Source of the DNA: Icerya purchasi
Taxonomy: Eukaryota; Arthropoda; Insecta; Hemiptera; Monophlebidae
Length of the DNA: 64,000 nt
Assembly: GCA_039619475.1 (NCBI GenBank)
Contig: CM077115.1
Location: forward strand, 223,619,291-223,683,290
Direction of reading: 5' to 3'
This document shows, one piece after another, positions 1 to 12,399 of this stretch. The position numbers and the translations under genes are program-made. Position 1 is the first letter of the stretch, and each line of letters starts with the position of its first letter. The notes below the pieces were generated by a model that did not search any database, was not told where the DNA came from, and was given only the letters and a program-made list of their open reading frames with translations.

Positions 1-479
1 TTTTATTTAGTCGGCGATCATTCATTGCTTTGGTTATTTTCAACTAATCAACTAACCAGTAAAATAAATCGATTAAAATATTCGACTACAGTTGCACCCG
101 CGATTGTATGTTGTAGGCAATACATTTTATACGTAGTAGGATTAAATGGGTTAAGAAATATTAATAGGGAAAATAACGTGATACTGAATACTATTAGAAC
201 TGACGGAGTAATTAATAATAACAATAATAACCACAAAATACTTAATATAATTATAGTATTCAGTGTAATGCTAGTGGTGCTGGAAGGGATGAACAGAAAT
301 CAACACACTCAAGCCGACGATGAACACATATCTGAAACCATGGAAGATAGAAAAAATGTACATACCATTGCAAAATCTTAAGAAGTAGTAAATAATATTT
401 CGACTGCTGTATAAAGTAAGATCCAATGTTGCGATCCTTATTGAAAGAGGGAGTCAAGAAGTAGCGTTTTTGAAAGAGT

Positions 480-1320
480 CGATCTGCTTCAAAGATATGA
501 AGCGTATAATGGGAGAATTTTTATCCCGTCGTCCAAATATCTTTCCTTCTCTGGACTATATGAATCGCCATCAGACTACGTGCAGCGAGGAAGATTTTGC
601 TATCCTCTACGGAGAGGCGGTTGTTTACATAAAAATTTTGTAGTGCGACAGTGGACGGCTCGGCGAACCCGATATCTTTCAATAGCGGACGTTTGGATCG
701 ATTACTTTTTAAAAATTTGTCTTTTGCGACTCGTCGACAGAACTTAACGACTATGTTCGCATGTGACTGACGAGCGGATTTCGGTAACCGATGACATACC
801 AATTTTGCTTACTTCTTCATCAGTTACGATAGCGATCTTCTCAATTATATACCGTATACGTTTTCATTAGGCAGTATATTGCTAATCATTAAATTGTCTT
901 GGCGCGTGTCTTGTTGCAAGTCTGAGACTTACATGCGTAGCGCGGCATTCATTTCCTTTGGATTGATGTGTTCAGAGACTCTACAATGTTACGTAGCTGG
1001 CCATTTTCGCAGTGCAGCTGGTCGATGGAAAGCTGCATCCGTTCGATCTTTTCGTGCAACCCTGCGATTTCATGTCGTATTAATATCAGCAGCTGATCGT
1101 TACTCTCTTTTTCTTTATTTGTGAACTCAGCGTCATGCTTATCGCCACGGCAGTCTAGACACGTCCATGTAGCTCTCTTACTTTTTTCCCATGCTACACC
1201 ATGTTCCTCGTGCCAGTGTGGTACACTCAAAATGCAACTGGCCGTTACAAACACAACACGCCGCATAGTTTACGTTCGGCCGGATCAGATTGCCGCATTC
1301 TTTATAGTTCAGCATAGTTA
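480..1320 (-). pseudogene. Non-LTR retrotransposon ORF1 relic (PHD-like finger, coiled coil, FP-type C-terminal domain)
   Basis: Read on the minus strand from about 1310, the sequence encodes a cysteine-rich finger (ECGNLIRPNVNYAACCVCN, then HFEC, HWHEEHG and TWTCLDC). A heptad-like charged stretch follows at 1150-950 (LHEKIERMQLSIDQLHCENG), and then a C-terminal block at 802-521 with CHRLPKSARQSHANIVVKF and VEDSKIFLAARSL. This order of PHD-like finger, coiled coil and baculovirus-FP-like C-terminal domain is known from ORF1 proteins of insect non-LTR retrotransposons, where it acts as a nucleic-acid-binding chaperone. The frame changes inside the finger at about 1220 and again between 950 and 802, and there are stops near 880, so no intact protein is made. 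No RT relic follows it on the same strand, so it is an isolated fragment. The domain naming rests on motif recognition and has not been confirmed by a profile search. Confidence 0.68.
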
Positions 1321-1536
1321 AGCCTTGTCTATACTTCTAGAAAAAAATTTGAACGCGTGTAAAATCGTTTACTTTGTTCTTGGAACACCGTGATAGCTAA
1401 AGAGAATACGCGATAAATTAGAAAAGCATGAGAAACTGAGAATTTTATTCAAAATTTGAATACATTATGAAATAACCGTTTAACTCGGGAGCGAAACAAA
1501 CACGACCGTCCAGCACAATAATAATAATGATGCACT

Positions 1537-1560
1537 TGATTATTATTATTATTATTATTG
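1537..1560. repeat. (ATT)n microsatellite
   Basis: About eight ATT units. A short complementary AAT run at 1517-1529 could pair with it to form a small hairpin. Confidence 0.85.
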
Positions 1561-1750
1561 CACAGTTCCATCTATGCACAAATTTATGTGAGCGATGAAT
1601 TACTGAAATACATTAAAACAATATTGGAAGAAAAGAAAATACATGAAAAATCTAAAAACAAAACCAATCTACACCTCTAACGTAACTGTGTTGAACGATA
1701 AATCAGAGGACCTATATAAAACGATTATGGAATCCGTTACTCATTTATCC

Positions 1751-1799
<49 letters not shown>
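1751..1799. repeat. (AAT)n microsatellite
   Basis: An uninterrupted run of about sixteen AAT units. Reading it as a poly-asparagine ORF is an artefact. The stretch 1321-1980 holds nothing else recognisable apart from A-rich DNA at 1950-1970. Confidence 0.95.
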
Positions 1800-1984
1800 G
1801 AAAGGTCAAACTATATTTTATTAGGTTGATGTAACAAATCAATTGGTTAAAAACTAGTTCAGAATTTTCTACTTTCCGATATGTTTCTTAGATATAATTT
1901 CTTAGCGATATTAGCGCATATCATTTGATTAAAATTGGAATATCAAAAAAATTAAAAAAAAAAAAATATCGATTAATAAAAGAT

Positions 1985-3446
1985 TGAAAAAACCAAGCGT
2001 ACAACGAATCGGTAGAAAATTACTCCCTCAGGAGCAAGCAGGCTTCCAGGCACGACGTTCCATGGAAGAAAAAATCCGGCGTTTCTCTCGGATACCGTCT
2101 TCGAATCTGTTTCTAACCAACAACATATAGTCGCAATATTTTTCGACCTAAACAATGCCTTCGACACGATATGGAGAAACCAGATTACTTCCCAACTTAA
2201 GTGGGGCCCGGCATTAACAGTCGACTACTATCATTCATCAATCGATTCTTCAACAATAGAAGTTTTGTAGTGCGCTTCGGATCCGTTAGGTTCGGTCGTC
2301 GTTAATTGCTTAACGGGGCTCCACAAGGCGCTGTCATAAGCCCTACATTATATAACATGGTATTTAGTAGCACAGTCAACAAAGTTTTATCTCCAGTACG
2401 ATCAGTTACGACCTCGTCATATTTGTTCCATGCAATACCGTCTACCTTGGAGAACGAGTTTTACAAGAAACCGTTATTGTTCCAAACCAGCAAACAGTTA
2501 AGAGTATTTGGGGCTCACTTTCAATCAGCAACTAAACTGGAAAGAACACATTAGAGCACTCAAAAAGTCGCGCTTGCCAAGGTTAAACCTAATGAAGAAG
2601 TTAGCTCTTGCAACGTATCGGGCAGACTTCAGTTCGCTGTTGTTACTGTATCGAGTTTCCATCAGATGATCCAAATTCGATTACGACGTAGCTATTTATT
2701 CTTCAGCACCAAAGACTGTACTGAACGCGACTGATCATTCTGCCTTACAATTAGCGAGCGGAGCTTTTCGTATAACATTTTGTACAAATTTGTACTTCCT
2801 ATGCAATGAACTTTCGCCAGGTCTGTACAGTGCAGTACGACTTTTGCAGTTCCTAGCGCGCATCTAATTGCTAGAACACACGCTTCTAAACCACCTATAA
2901 GCATAAAATCATTGTGTAGGACCGCTGTCGTCCGTTATTTTTGTCGATGAAATTGAATCATCGGGTAGGACTTTCCAACCGGGCAATAAAAGAAGCTGTG
3001 GTGATGGAACGGTGCCGCCGACAGAAGGAAGTACCCAGCACAAACCAGCTTCCATCCGTATTCGCAGTCTCGTCTCAATCCAGTATGTCTACCGCCTGTC
3101 GGCAAACCGACGTCCTACTCCTTCGTTTTCTCACGGGACATACTTCGCTTACCCACTAAAACTTATTATCTAAGGAACCTCCCCCTGTGCGTTCTTTTTG
3201 CTACTATCCTTGTACTTTGCCGCAAATTTTTCTTAAATGTCTCTTATCTCTCCCGCTCTGAAATCTTTTCTTTTTCCCATCAACGCTGCGATCCGTCCTC
3301 CTTTGTATTCCTTTTCGAATTCTTAGAGGACGTCTCTAAAACCGAAACTATAACTGTACTATTGTAAATTAAGCTATCTCCGTATTACTGCCCTTTGTAG
3401 CAGTTTAGAGTACGGGTTGATGTAATTGAATAAATAAAATTGAATA
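1985..3446 (+). pseudogene. Non-LTR retrotransposon relic: reverse transcriptase and RNase H-like tail
   Basis: Three-frame reading gives, in order, QEQAGFQARRSMEE (about 2030), the RT motif A HIVAIFFDLNNAFDTIW (about 2130-2175), the motif B NGAPQGAVISPTLYNMVF (2310-2370), and RT thumb-like text (LMKKLALATYRADFSSLLLL, SKFDYDVAIYSSA, LQLASGAFRI). A tail near 3000-3190 has AIKEA and LRFLTGHTSLTH, as in the RNase H-distal region of insect elements. The order and motifs fit a Jockey/I-group LINE. The frame shifts many times and stops are frequent, so it is dead. The 3' end is probably near 3446, where an AATAAA-rich terminus (aattgaataaataaaattga) closes the element. It has the opposite orientation to the ORF1 relic on its left, so the two do not form one element. 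Confidence 0.78.
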
Positions 3447-6295
3447 AGGATATTTTTCGAGTGGTGCAGAGTGCGGTCGACACAAAATAACAAAACTGCA
3501 ACGTCAACAATTTTTTCACACTGTTTTTTGAAAGTTACTTATTTCACGAATGATATTCGTTGTGAAAAGCTTTAAACATTTAATAAATACCTTTGTTATT
3601 ATTATTATTATTATTTTTTTTTTTTTTGATATTAAAATATCAAAAATAATATTGATATTTTTTCTAGTTTTGCATACCGACCGAGTTATGCAAGCGGAAC
3701 AAAAAAAAACAAAAAACATCTAAAACTTCCGCAAAAGTTCAGTTTTTTTAAAATTTACTGAAGTTAACAAAATTTCTACTACAAATTGAAATATCCTGGA
3801 ATTTTGAAAATATTATTGTAGTACTGATGTGTATCTAACAAATTCCGAACTTTTTTTTTTTTATAAATAGAGTTAGACGTAAACACGTGTATAAATATAA
3901 GTATATATATATATGTATTAATATCTCCTGTTTGGCAACTAGCTATTTAACTGCAACGCCATTGACCAATATACCATCATAACATTTTCAAATTATAAGG
4001 TTTTGGGTTGCTGTAGTCTTATTACTGCATTTATCTGTCAAGGTGTATATCAGCAAGTTCCCACAATTTTTTAATTAGTTCGCGTATTTTATGATTTTTT
4101 CTTCTATGAGACTTTTTACACAATTTTTATACTAAGATCATTTTCTGAAGTTTGAAACGTATCACTGGGCACTGATTATGCGTACAGCTTTATTTTAGAA
4201 TGTTTGAATAATTTTGGTATTGCTCTTGTTTTGCAAATATCTCTATAATTTAAAGCTATGCCTCCGGTAACCGGCTTTAATATCACATTATGCAAGAGGA
4301 TCTTATTTGAAATTGTAATTTTTGAATTTCTACAATAAATGTTTCTCTGTGTACGTCTTTTTAAGATATTTTTTTTTTTTGTTTTATAATACAATATTTT
4401 CACGATGAATTTGAACTTTTTTCTAAAATTCCAATATGCCAATGAAAATCGATCTTTCTCTTTTCTTCTTTAAACAGATTCACTAAAAGTTAGCCTAAAT
4501 GGGATTATTTAGAATTAAATGCAGTTATGTATATGAGGGGGGTACGAAAGAATTAAGAATGGGTACACAGCAAACAGGAAAGGAAAAATGTAAGATAAAG
4601 CAAGCAAGCTTAAATTGTTTCTCAAAGTCCAAAACTGATAGAAATCGAAAATTTGAAAATATACACGTATTTCAATCCCCGAAGGTACAATTTCTCGGAA
4701 ATTTACGACATATCAGGTTTTATGGAAAATCCCAAAAAAAGAAAAAAACCGTTTTTAAACAAATGCTTTAATTTACAATTAGTAAAAATAATTTAAATGT
4801 TTTTATTTATTTGAAGGAATCTCTGTTCTTTTTTTAATGCAAGAATAAAAGGTATTTTATTAATTCTGAAAAATGTACACAATTTTCAAAGATACGTGCT
4901 GATGTTGGCTCGTTTCATTCGAAAATATTCTTTATATTATCGAGATAAACAACGCAAAAATATTTTTTAATCCATTTGTGCTCATGCGGTCAGTTGTTAT
5001 GCAAACTCAGAAAAAAAATCTTTCAATTATTATCATTTTCTCATGAAAAACCAGAGTTGTACACCTGCGCGCGCGATTTCAGATTTAAAAAATGCCAGAT
5101 AAAATTATTAAGTAATTTACATAAAAAAAAATATTGTCGATATAATAATTATGTAAAAAATCCTAAATGCATTTTGCTGCAAAAAAATTATATACTTATA
5201 TGTTTATTTATATCTACTTTTACAGGTTCTTACAGTTTGATACGTAGGCGCAACGCTTTTTATATTAAGGCAAGTGCCGCAGGTAGTCCGGACTGTGAAG
5301 TTAAGGTTTACAATGTATCAAGCCCAGCGGCTCTTGTGTGGGAGGGAGCGAGGGAGCAGTTTCTTTCTCCCGGTCGGCTTTACCATCCCAGACGGCCTCT
5401 TTCGCACAACCAATAACCGATTTCAGATTAGATGCATACCTGAGAACAACTTGAGTTATGAATAAGTCGCTAACCTATGACAACTTCGGTTTGGTAGCCA
5501 AGCACTTTAACCATGTAAATAAGTTTTATCTTTAATTTATAAATATAAACACGCATCACGAGTAATAGCGTGAACTTAGAGCGAGACTTTTATGTAGTTT
5601 TCTTTTCTTTCGTTTTCATGGAAAGATTTTGGAACTCTAAGGCATCCCCCCCCCTCAAAAAAAAACAAAACAAAACTATGTCGGTTCTTACATCTTCACG
5701 TCACAAATAATTAGGTTATACGTAAGTCTAGCCGTCGGAATTGACCTTTACTGGAATTTAAATGAGTTTACGCAGCTGATTCGGAAATCAATGAACAGTG
5801 CAACATTAAACAGAAAACCCTACAAACGATATTTCGCGATTAATTATTTATCGCTGAAGAACTACATCGCTGCCGAGTAATTGATAACGCGTTTTCAGGA
5901 AACCATAGTCGTTGCGCCTTTATTTCTATGGAAATCTAAATCAACTTGGAAACCGAATTATACGAGATAAACCGAGTACCAATAGCAAATTCAAAGATCG
6001 TCAACTAAGTCTATCGATTATATTCATGTTTAATTTCAGACTGAGCGACAAAGCTCTTCTCTTTTGGAATCACTGTTGTACCAACAAGTTGACTTTTATG
6101 ACGTCGTTCCAAGTTTAAAGTTTAAACGTGACTTAAACATTTAAAGGTAAACGCTAGTTAGATATTTTGGAGGAATAAAAGAGAAAAATTCCTTACGTTT
6201 TGCTCTTCCTCCATTGATATTCAGAAATATCGTTGCAACTTTGAAAATAACCATAAGAAACACTGATAAACAAAACCGAACAAACACAAATCACA

Positions 6296-6370
6296 TTTCG
6301 GCGAATCACGGCGAACTAGAACGAACCAGAGCGAATTACAGCGAATTTCAGCGAATTATAGCGAACCGCA
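6296..6370 (+). repeat. Degenerate short tandem repeat built on GCGAAY
   Basis: About seven imperfect 10-11-base units share the core GCGAA or ACGAA (gcgaatcacg, gcgaactaga, acgaaccaga, gcgaattaca, gcgaatttca, gcgaattata, gcgaaccgca). The units have diverged, so this is an old array. Confidence 0.7.
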
Positions 6371-6762
6371 GACGAAACAGCTGAAATTCAACTAAACAAG
6401 AACGAAATAGAACTTTGTAAGAAGCGTTCGGGCGATAAACTGTTTTTTATTACTGACTAAAGTCACGAAAGCTCCGCCGCGTCTAGCGTGTTAAATATTT
6501 GCCAAATACGCCATTTTTTTCTATACTTCGATGACGTATCTGGTTTACGTCGAACGCCATATTAAAAATTTACACTCGCTAAACAGCATCGGCCGCGCGA
6601 CTGACTTTATTTTTACGTTTACGGGTCGGCCGGACGCGTTATTATCGCTAGCAGTTTTTCCGGTTATGAAGGACGAAACGAATTTAAAAACGAGATAGAG
6701 AAAATTAAAGAAATAACCAAAGTAATGTTGAAATTTCTTCCGTCAATATACCATCCACATAC

Positions 6763-6767
<5 letters not shown>

Positions 6768-6797
<30 letters not shown>
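6768..6797. repeat. (TA)n microsatellite
   Basis: A TA dinucleotide run. Broken TA/TATG-rich DNA continues to about 6880. Confidence 0.9.
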
Positions 6798-6800
<3 letters not shown>

Positions 6801-9667
6801 TTATTTATTCATTCTATCGAGAAAGTATATACATATATTGCATATATATATATATGTATATATACATATGTATGTAGTACATAGAATATTTTTAGGCTAT
6901 TACATTTGTTTCTCAATCATGTTAAATTTACATTGCAACATTTTGTAAAAGATCGCACCTTCTGTCGGCTGATGATAATTAAAATGTAGCTAGCTTCAGG
7001 TAATTTATCAATACTTAAGATAATTGCAAAACATAGATAATTTTTTCCACCGTTCTTTATCAAGGTTATTTTTGGAACTCCGTTAGCTATGTCTCATTTT
7101 GCAAGTAATACTGAAACCGAATGTCAATTTTAATAGAAATATCATAATCTATTCATTTATTAGTATAAGTTTAGAGCAAATCTGCATCTAACGGTGGATC
7201 AAGGTAGTCCGCAACGTGGTTTAGATAAAAGTCTAGCAATGTTACTGATGAAAAAACTTTCAGTTTAAGAGTCATGGTAAAGCGGCTTTTCGGCAGACTG
7301 CTCAGCAGTAATATCTTCTCTTACTTCCGGAAAAGAAAAATATAGGACATACGTCGAGTCCGTTATCTCTGGTCACCTAGTTGTACGTTTTGACACTTGC
7401 ACCACGGTTTATCGTTTAGGTTACTGGTAATTCAGGATCGGAATAATGGTAGTTCACTACTGCTGTAAGCGAACACACTTCCCCGGTGCTAGTGCTGTGA
7501 TTTCCAATTTCGTACTCGGTGGCGCTCCGTTGATTTTAGTTCTCACGATACTTTCATGCAGCGTGAAGAAATCACTATGGCGTGCATGATGCGAAATTTT
7601 GGTTTTCGTAAGAAGCCACGAATAAGCATAAAGACAAATATGCTATGGATTGAAATATTGAATGGTTTTTCTTTCGCTTCCATAGATACAGCGCCAGACT
7701 GCACGATCAACACAGGCATTTGTTACCCGCTCTGCCCCCCCCCTCCCCTCTGACATATATAACTTCAAACAATTAAATTTCTTTTCGAATTTTACCACCG
7801 CTTAATTAGACGAACGACTATTTAACAAGTTCTGAGATTTTATTAGGCAGACAAAGTCTGGTAATGTAGTTTTTTTTTGTTTTTTTTTTTTTTTTTACGT
7901 GGCTTTAAGGTAGATTAATTTGAACGAAAAATTGTTCAATTTTTGAGCTTTATCAAGAGGGCGAAGTTCGCTTGGCCAATGATAGTAGTATTGCCCCATG
8001 CTGGAGATGGTGAAGCGCTGTCCTTTTCTGCAGCCGTAAATCGTGGAAGAGAGCACTGCTGCTATCATGTATACAAGATCACTGCTGGGGTAGTAGTTCT
8101 GTACGTCTTACACATTGACAGCAGTGCGGGTCTGTTGTGGGCTACTCTTAGCCTCCAGATGATGAATCTTGATCTTAGTTAACCGACGTGCCAAGGTATT
8201 CGCGCAATCTCGGATGAACTTGATTATGCTCGAGCCGTTGAAGTTTAAACCTTAGCGACGGGGATTTTTGGGCGGAATCACGAGTGTTCGCTAAAATATT
8301 ATTAAACGTTACTCGGTCACGCTTAATTAACACGAAACAAGCCCCCGCGAACTGTGTAGATTTCTTTTAAAGTTTTGAAATGGAAAATGTCGTAAATTCC
8401 ACGGGTGATGATAATCAATGCACTAACGAAGGTAGGCGAGAGTGAAGGTACTTATGTGTAAGAGATGACTACTGCATTGCACACTATGTTCATCTAAAGA
8501 ACACGACAGCCTTGAAAAGAAGATAGTAGAACTGGAATAGCTGAAATGTCGCCGTGCATTGATTAAATTTCTGACGCATAACGATCGGGAGAAATCACTC
8601 GAGTAGTCGGCCAATCAGCAAACACCATCGTGTGAATGACTTCCAAACTGCTTCGATGCTAATTACGGATTTTCTATGAAAGATGGTTTTTTGCTAGCTT
8701 TATGAAAACAGAGTAACTTTGCTGAAGCGACGTACTTTTGAAGCTACGCATTTTAAATTGCTCACACTGTACCGAAGATTCCGATAGTATGAAAAATAAA
8801 TATTAAACACCGATCTGGCGAATTTGTAAGTGAACTGGTTGTAATAAATTTAACAGAACCGGCGACAAAAATACGAAAAAAGATAGAAGGAAAATTTTTC
8901 TTGAATATCGCTAAAAATTCGAAGCGTGTAACAGGCCAGAATGTAATACTTCCGCAGTAAACGATTTATCTATATTTAGAAAATTAAAAGATCGATACAA
9001 TCGAAAAGGTCTGTGTGTCAGAACGAAAGTCGAACGTGTAACTGGGAGGAGAAACACATTACAATAAAAAGTCATACGTATATCACCGTTGTCTCAAAAT
9101 TCATCCGGTTCTCGTTGAGCTGGTGGTTTTTCGATATTTCTACGAACGAAAATAACCGTTCTCTATCGAACATTTTGAGTAATTTACGCTGCAAGATCAT
9201 TCTGTTGGACGATCACCCCGACTTTGATCGAAAACTAGCCATTTCGGAAAATCGATGATTTCCTTTATTCCTTTTTCCAGTCGGAATTCCATATTCTCCA
9301 GAGGTATTAATTGCGCGTGGCGGTCTTTTGGCCTAAAATAGCACGATTACTAGTTTCTCTCTCATCAGTTACGCAATTTATTAATTAGCTTTTTTTTTTC
9401 TTTTAATTTGATTTTTATTATTCGTTTCTATTACTTTAAAACATATTTATAGTGCAACAGACGACACAAGTTGTTATTATTTATTATTATTTCGATCAAT
9501 ACAGGTTTTAAGCTCTTTCACATTGACCATCCATACAAATAGAGATTTATTGAGAAAGTAAAACATATTCCACTCAAACATTTAGACTATAAAATTTATT
9601 GCCAAATTTACAGTAACATAGACTATATTTAAATGATAATATCTGCGTATATTATTGCATCGTCGAC

Positions 9668-10750
9668 GAATAATAAAATGTGTTTTTATTTTTATTTTTT
9701 AAATACCGACTTCAAGATTTATTATAAAAATTGAATAAAAATACACTAAAAAATAATTACTCCCGGTAAGAAAATATATTTCAGAGTGTGATATACAACT
9801 TAAAGCGATATTACCATAATTCTTATGCAACATTAATACCTTAATTAGAGGAGGCACCAAATTCACATTACAATATCTAGCAACAATTTAACGAATATAT
9901 TTAAAGCAATTTTTAATTATTATTTTAATACGAATTGCATGCCGACTCGAATTAAAGTATTAATGTTATATAAGAATTACCATATCCCACTACTTAAGGT
10001 ATATCACACTCTGAAATATATTTTTGATCGAATAACAAATATTAATGCTGTGTATAATAAGAATTACGATAATATCGCCCTAAGTTATATATCACTCTGA
10101 AATATTTTTTTTTAATCTAATAATTATTTTTTACTTTTTAGTGCATATTTATTAAATTATTATTTTTTATTTTTTAGTGTGCATTTCTATTAAATTTTTA
10201 TTTTTTATTTTTCAGTGCGTTTTTGTTAAATTTTTATAATAAATCTAGAGGTCGGTATTTTTTTTTTTTTTTTTTGAAAAGAACATTTTATTTTACAATT
10301 TTTAACATTATACTTGAATTTTTTTCTTGCTAAAAATTAACTTTTTGTCACATTATTTTCCATATTTTATGCTTAAAAAAAAAAAAAAAGTTGATTTCTT
10401 TATTTTGAACTGCATTTCCATGGTAATTTGGCAAATCGATATAGTATTTTAAGTCAATCGCCTTTGTTATATTACTAAAAAAATATAAAGAAAAAAAAAA
10501 TTATCCAAAGGGACCACCACATTTTTTCACGTTTTTTAACAAATACTCAGTTTATATTCACCGATTTTCATCAAGATTCACATATGGTACCTAAGTCGAA
10601 TGATATACTCTTTCTAACGGGCAATGAATCAGTAAAATCGGTTCATATGAATATGAGTTATGCGCAAACAAACATAAAAAATAAATAAATAAGACATACG
10701 CGACGAACGCATAATAACCCCTCATTCTTTTTGGAATGCGGCCTTCAAAA
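9668..10750 (+). mobile_element. Composite palindromic non-autonomous element, copy 1
   Basis: The left two thirds (about 9690-10265) form a long imperfect inverted repeat. One arm begins AAATACCGACTTCAAG, runs through ATTACTCCCGGTAAG and TTTCAGAGTGTGATA, and is repeated inverted on the other side of a centre near 9900-9930. The right arm is partly duplicated, because the TCACTCTGAAATAT block occurs twice (10008-10020 and 10090-10106). After a spacer that contains ATGGTAATTTGGCAAAT (about 10420-10436), the element ends near 10745 with AAAATCGGTTCATATGAATA and CCTCATTCTTTTTGGAATGC. The same modules in the same order occur inverted at 44531-45410. No coding sequence is seen. The terminal text resembles widely dispersed insect repeats that end in a GAAGTCGGTTAA motif; I do not assign a superfamily. 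Confidence 0.65.
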
Positions 10751-11244
10751 ATATCACAACGCATGAACATCCAATGCGTGGAGTGCGCTGTGTAAAGACG
10801 TTAAAAAAGAGCTCGTCGTACACGGAATTGGGTAACTTAAAAAAAAAAAGAACAAAAATGGTATTTTCGAAAAGATTCCTATTATTATTACATATCGTGC
10901 ACAAAATTTTAATTAGCTAATTTTCTTCTATGACTTTAAAATTGATATTTTGTATATTTCAGGTAAACTCTAGTCAGACAATTTGTGTTGTAGCTTTGCG
11001 AACCGCGATTAAATTTGTTCTACAATTTTCTTTTACTCGTATAAGGTGAATCCTAAATTATAGAATTATATATACAGTGATCGCCGGTTATTGCGTTCAC
11101 TGGTTTATCTGATCAGCCGCTTAATATGATCAAATCAAAAAAAAAAAAACGAATTCCAATAACAAAAATATATGCGTTTTTAGTCGGTTTTTATGATCAG
11201 GTAATTTAATTTCGCCGTTTATTACGATCAAGGTTGGACACATA

Positions 11245-11730
11245 TTTACAAAAATAATTATTGCAAGTTGGAGTATGGTTTCCGAAAAATGCATTTTAAA
11301 TTGTCTCAAGAGGTTGAAAAAATCTGCTCCACAAGAAACGGAAAAACCAGTCGAACGTGAAAGGCCTGCAGATATGGAAGAAGAACAATTTAGTGAATGG
11401 GTAGAAATTGACAGTGAATTACCAGTTGCAGAAATCATGAATGATGTGGACATCGCGCAATCAGTTATGCAGAATACACAAGTCACTGGCGATGAAAATA
11501 ACGAAGATGACGCAGAGGAAGAACCAGACAGAGAGCTAATAAGTAAAAAGAAAGTTCGCGAAAAAAATAAAAAAAAGGTTCGCGAATCCTTGACAACTAT
11601 CCGAAGAGCTTTGGAGGAATATGGTAGTGGAAAAGAGGAATATAGAAGATTATATACAATATAGAGGCTTTTAATAAAACAACAGACACAGCTAAGCAAA
11701 CCCAAATAAACGACTTTTTCCATAACTTTT
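11245..11730 (+). pseudogene. Tigger/pogo transposase, C-terminal remnant
   Basis: The preserved frame begins IIIASWSMVSEKCILNCLKR, which matches the region after the DDE catalytic core where Tigger-like transposases read A-W-x-x-V-x-x-x-T-I-x-N-C-F. It continues through an acidic segment (EWVEIDSELPVAEIM, then DEDN-rich text), a helical RESLTTIRRALEEY motif, and, after a one- or two-base frameshift at about 11660, the terminal TAKQTQINDFFHNF. A KQTxIxDFF ending is characteristic of the family. The N-terminal CENP-B/HTH DNA-binding domain and the catalytic aspartates are absent. The minus-strand ORF over the same bases is a shadow. Confidence 0.82.
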
Positions 11731-12093
11731 AAAATTAGAAAAATCATTACGGAATGTGTTTGTAACTTTCACCTTTAATTTAAAAAAAAAAATGCTACTT
11801 AAATGACCTATTGTGTACTGTAAGCGAAAAATGTGACTAAATAATGTTAAATACGTTTTTGCGTAATTTTGTAATTTGTAATTTTTTTGTGTTTTGAGGT
11901 AATTTTTTACAGGAAATTCAATAGTCCAGTGCTATATCTTATAATAAAAATAGAAAATAAACAAAAATACGTAACAAAAAAAGAATTATTGATGCATATT
12001 ACGTACTAACCCATGGCCTACTTACTGTGTATTTTATTAATGCAGTAAAATACGCAGGCATACTGACGAATGTCCATTATGTAAAGCCTAAGT

Positions 12094-12399
12094 CAAGGCC
12101 GTGTCCACGGAGTGGGTTTTGGGGGTTAACCCCCCCCCCCATGAGAACTGAAATAGCTTAGGTACTTCATTAATATTTTATGCAAAATATTTTGTTACGA
12201 GTATAATCAATAACATATGCAATTTTTATTAATGTTTATACAGTAATTCGTTTATTTAAATTATTAATATATAAATCAAGATGATGGAAATTATTAATAG
12301 CATGAATATTGGTGAAAAATGTATTTTTATTTATAAAATAAATATGCGAAGAAAATTTTTAACCCCCCCCCCCCCCCCCCAATTCTGGGCACGGGCCTG
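12094..12399 (+). mobile_element. hAT-type MITE, copy 1, nested in the Tigger relic
   Basis: The element starts CAAGGCCGTGTCCACGG and ends AATTCTGGGCACGGGCCTG. It is flanked by an exact 8-bp direct repeat GCCTAAGT (12086-12093 and 12400-12407). Eight-base target duplications and CA...TG termini indicate the hAT superfamily. The interior aligns with the copy at 37712-38138 (TTTTTATTAATGTTTATAC, AAATTATTAATATATAAATC) but lacks about 110 bases after GAACTGAAATAG. It carries no ORF, so it depended on a transposase supplied elsewhere. Long C-runs beside both ends look like microsatellite expansion after insertion. Confidence 0.9.

Larger units (their letters stand above)
3447..9667. other. No gene recognised; AT-rich DNA with microsatellites and homopolymer runs
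   Basis: I see only simple repeats here: (TTA)n near 3600-3618 followed by poly-T, a short (TA)n near 3905, a C-run near 5646, a C-rich patch at 7735-7749, and poly-T at 7868-7896. The longest ORF is 146 codons on the plus strand (4976-5416). Its first half is AT-rich and lysine-rich. Its second half (about 5225-5416, beginning after a tttacag acceptor-like site) is more balanced but matches no family I know. The stretch 6460-6670 is CpG-richer and looks like unique DNA, possibly regulatory, without a specific site I can defend. Confidence 0.5.

Noticed and set aside
1643..1834. ORF with a poly-Asn run
   Set aside because: It is produced by the (AAT)n microsatellite and has no coding character outside it.
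11130..11747. 205-codon minus-strand ORF, the second longest in the window
   Set aside because: It is the antisense shadow of the Tigger transposase remnant on the plus strand, and its leucine/serine-rich text is the complement of the charged transposase tail.
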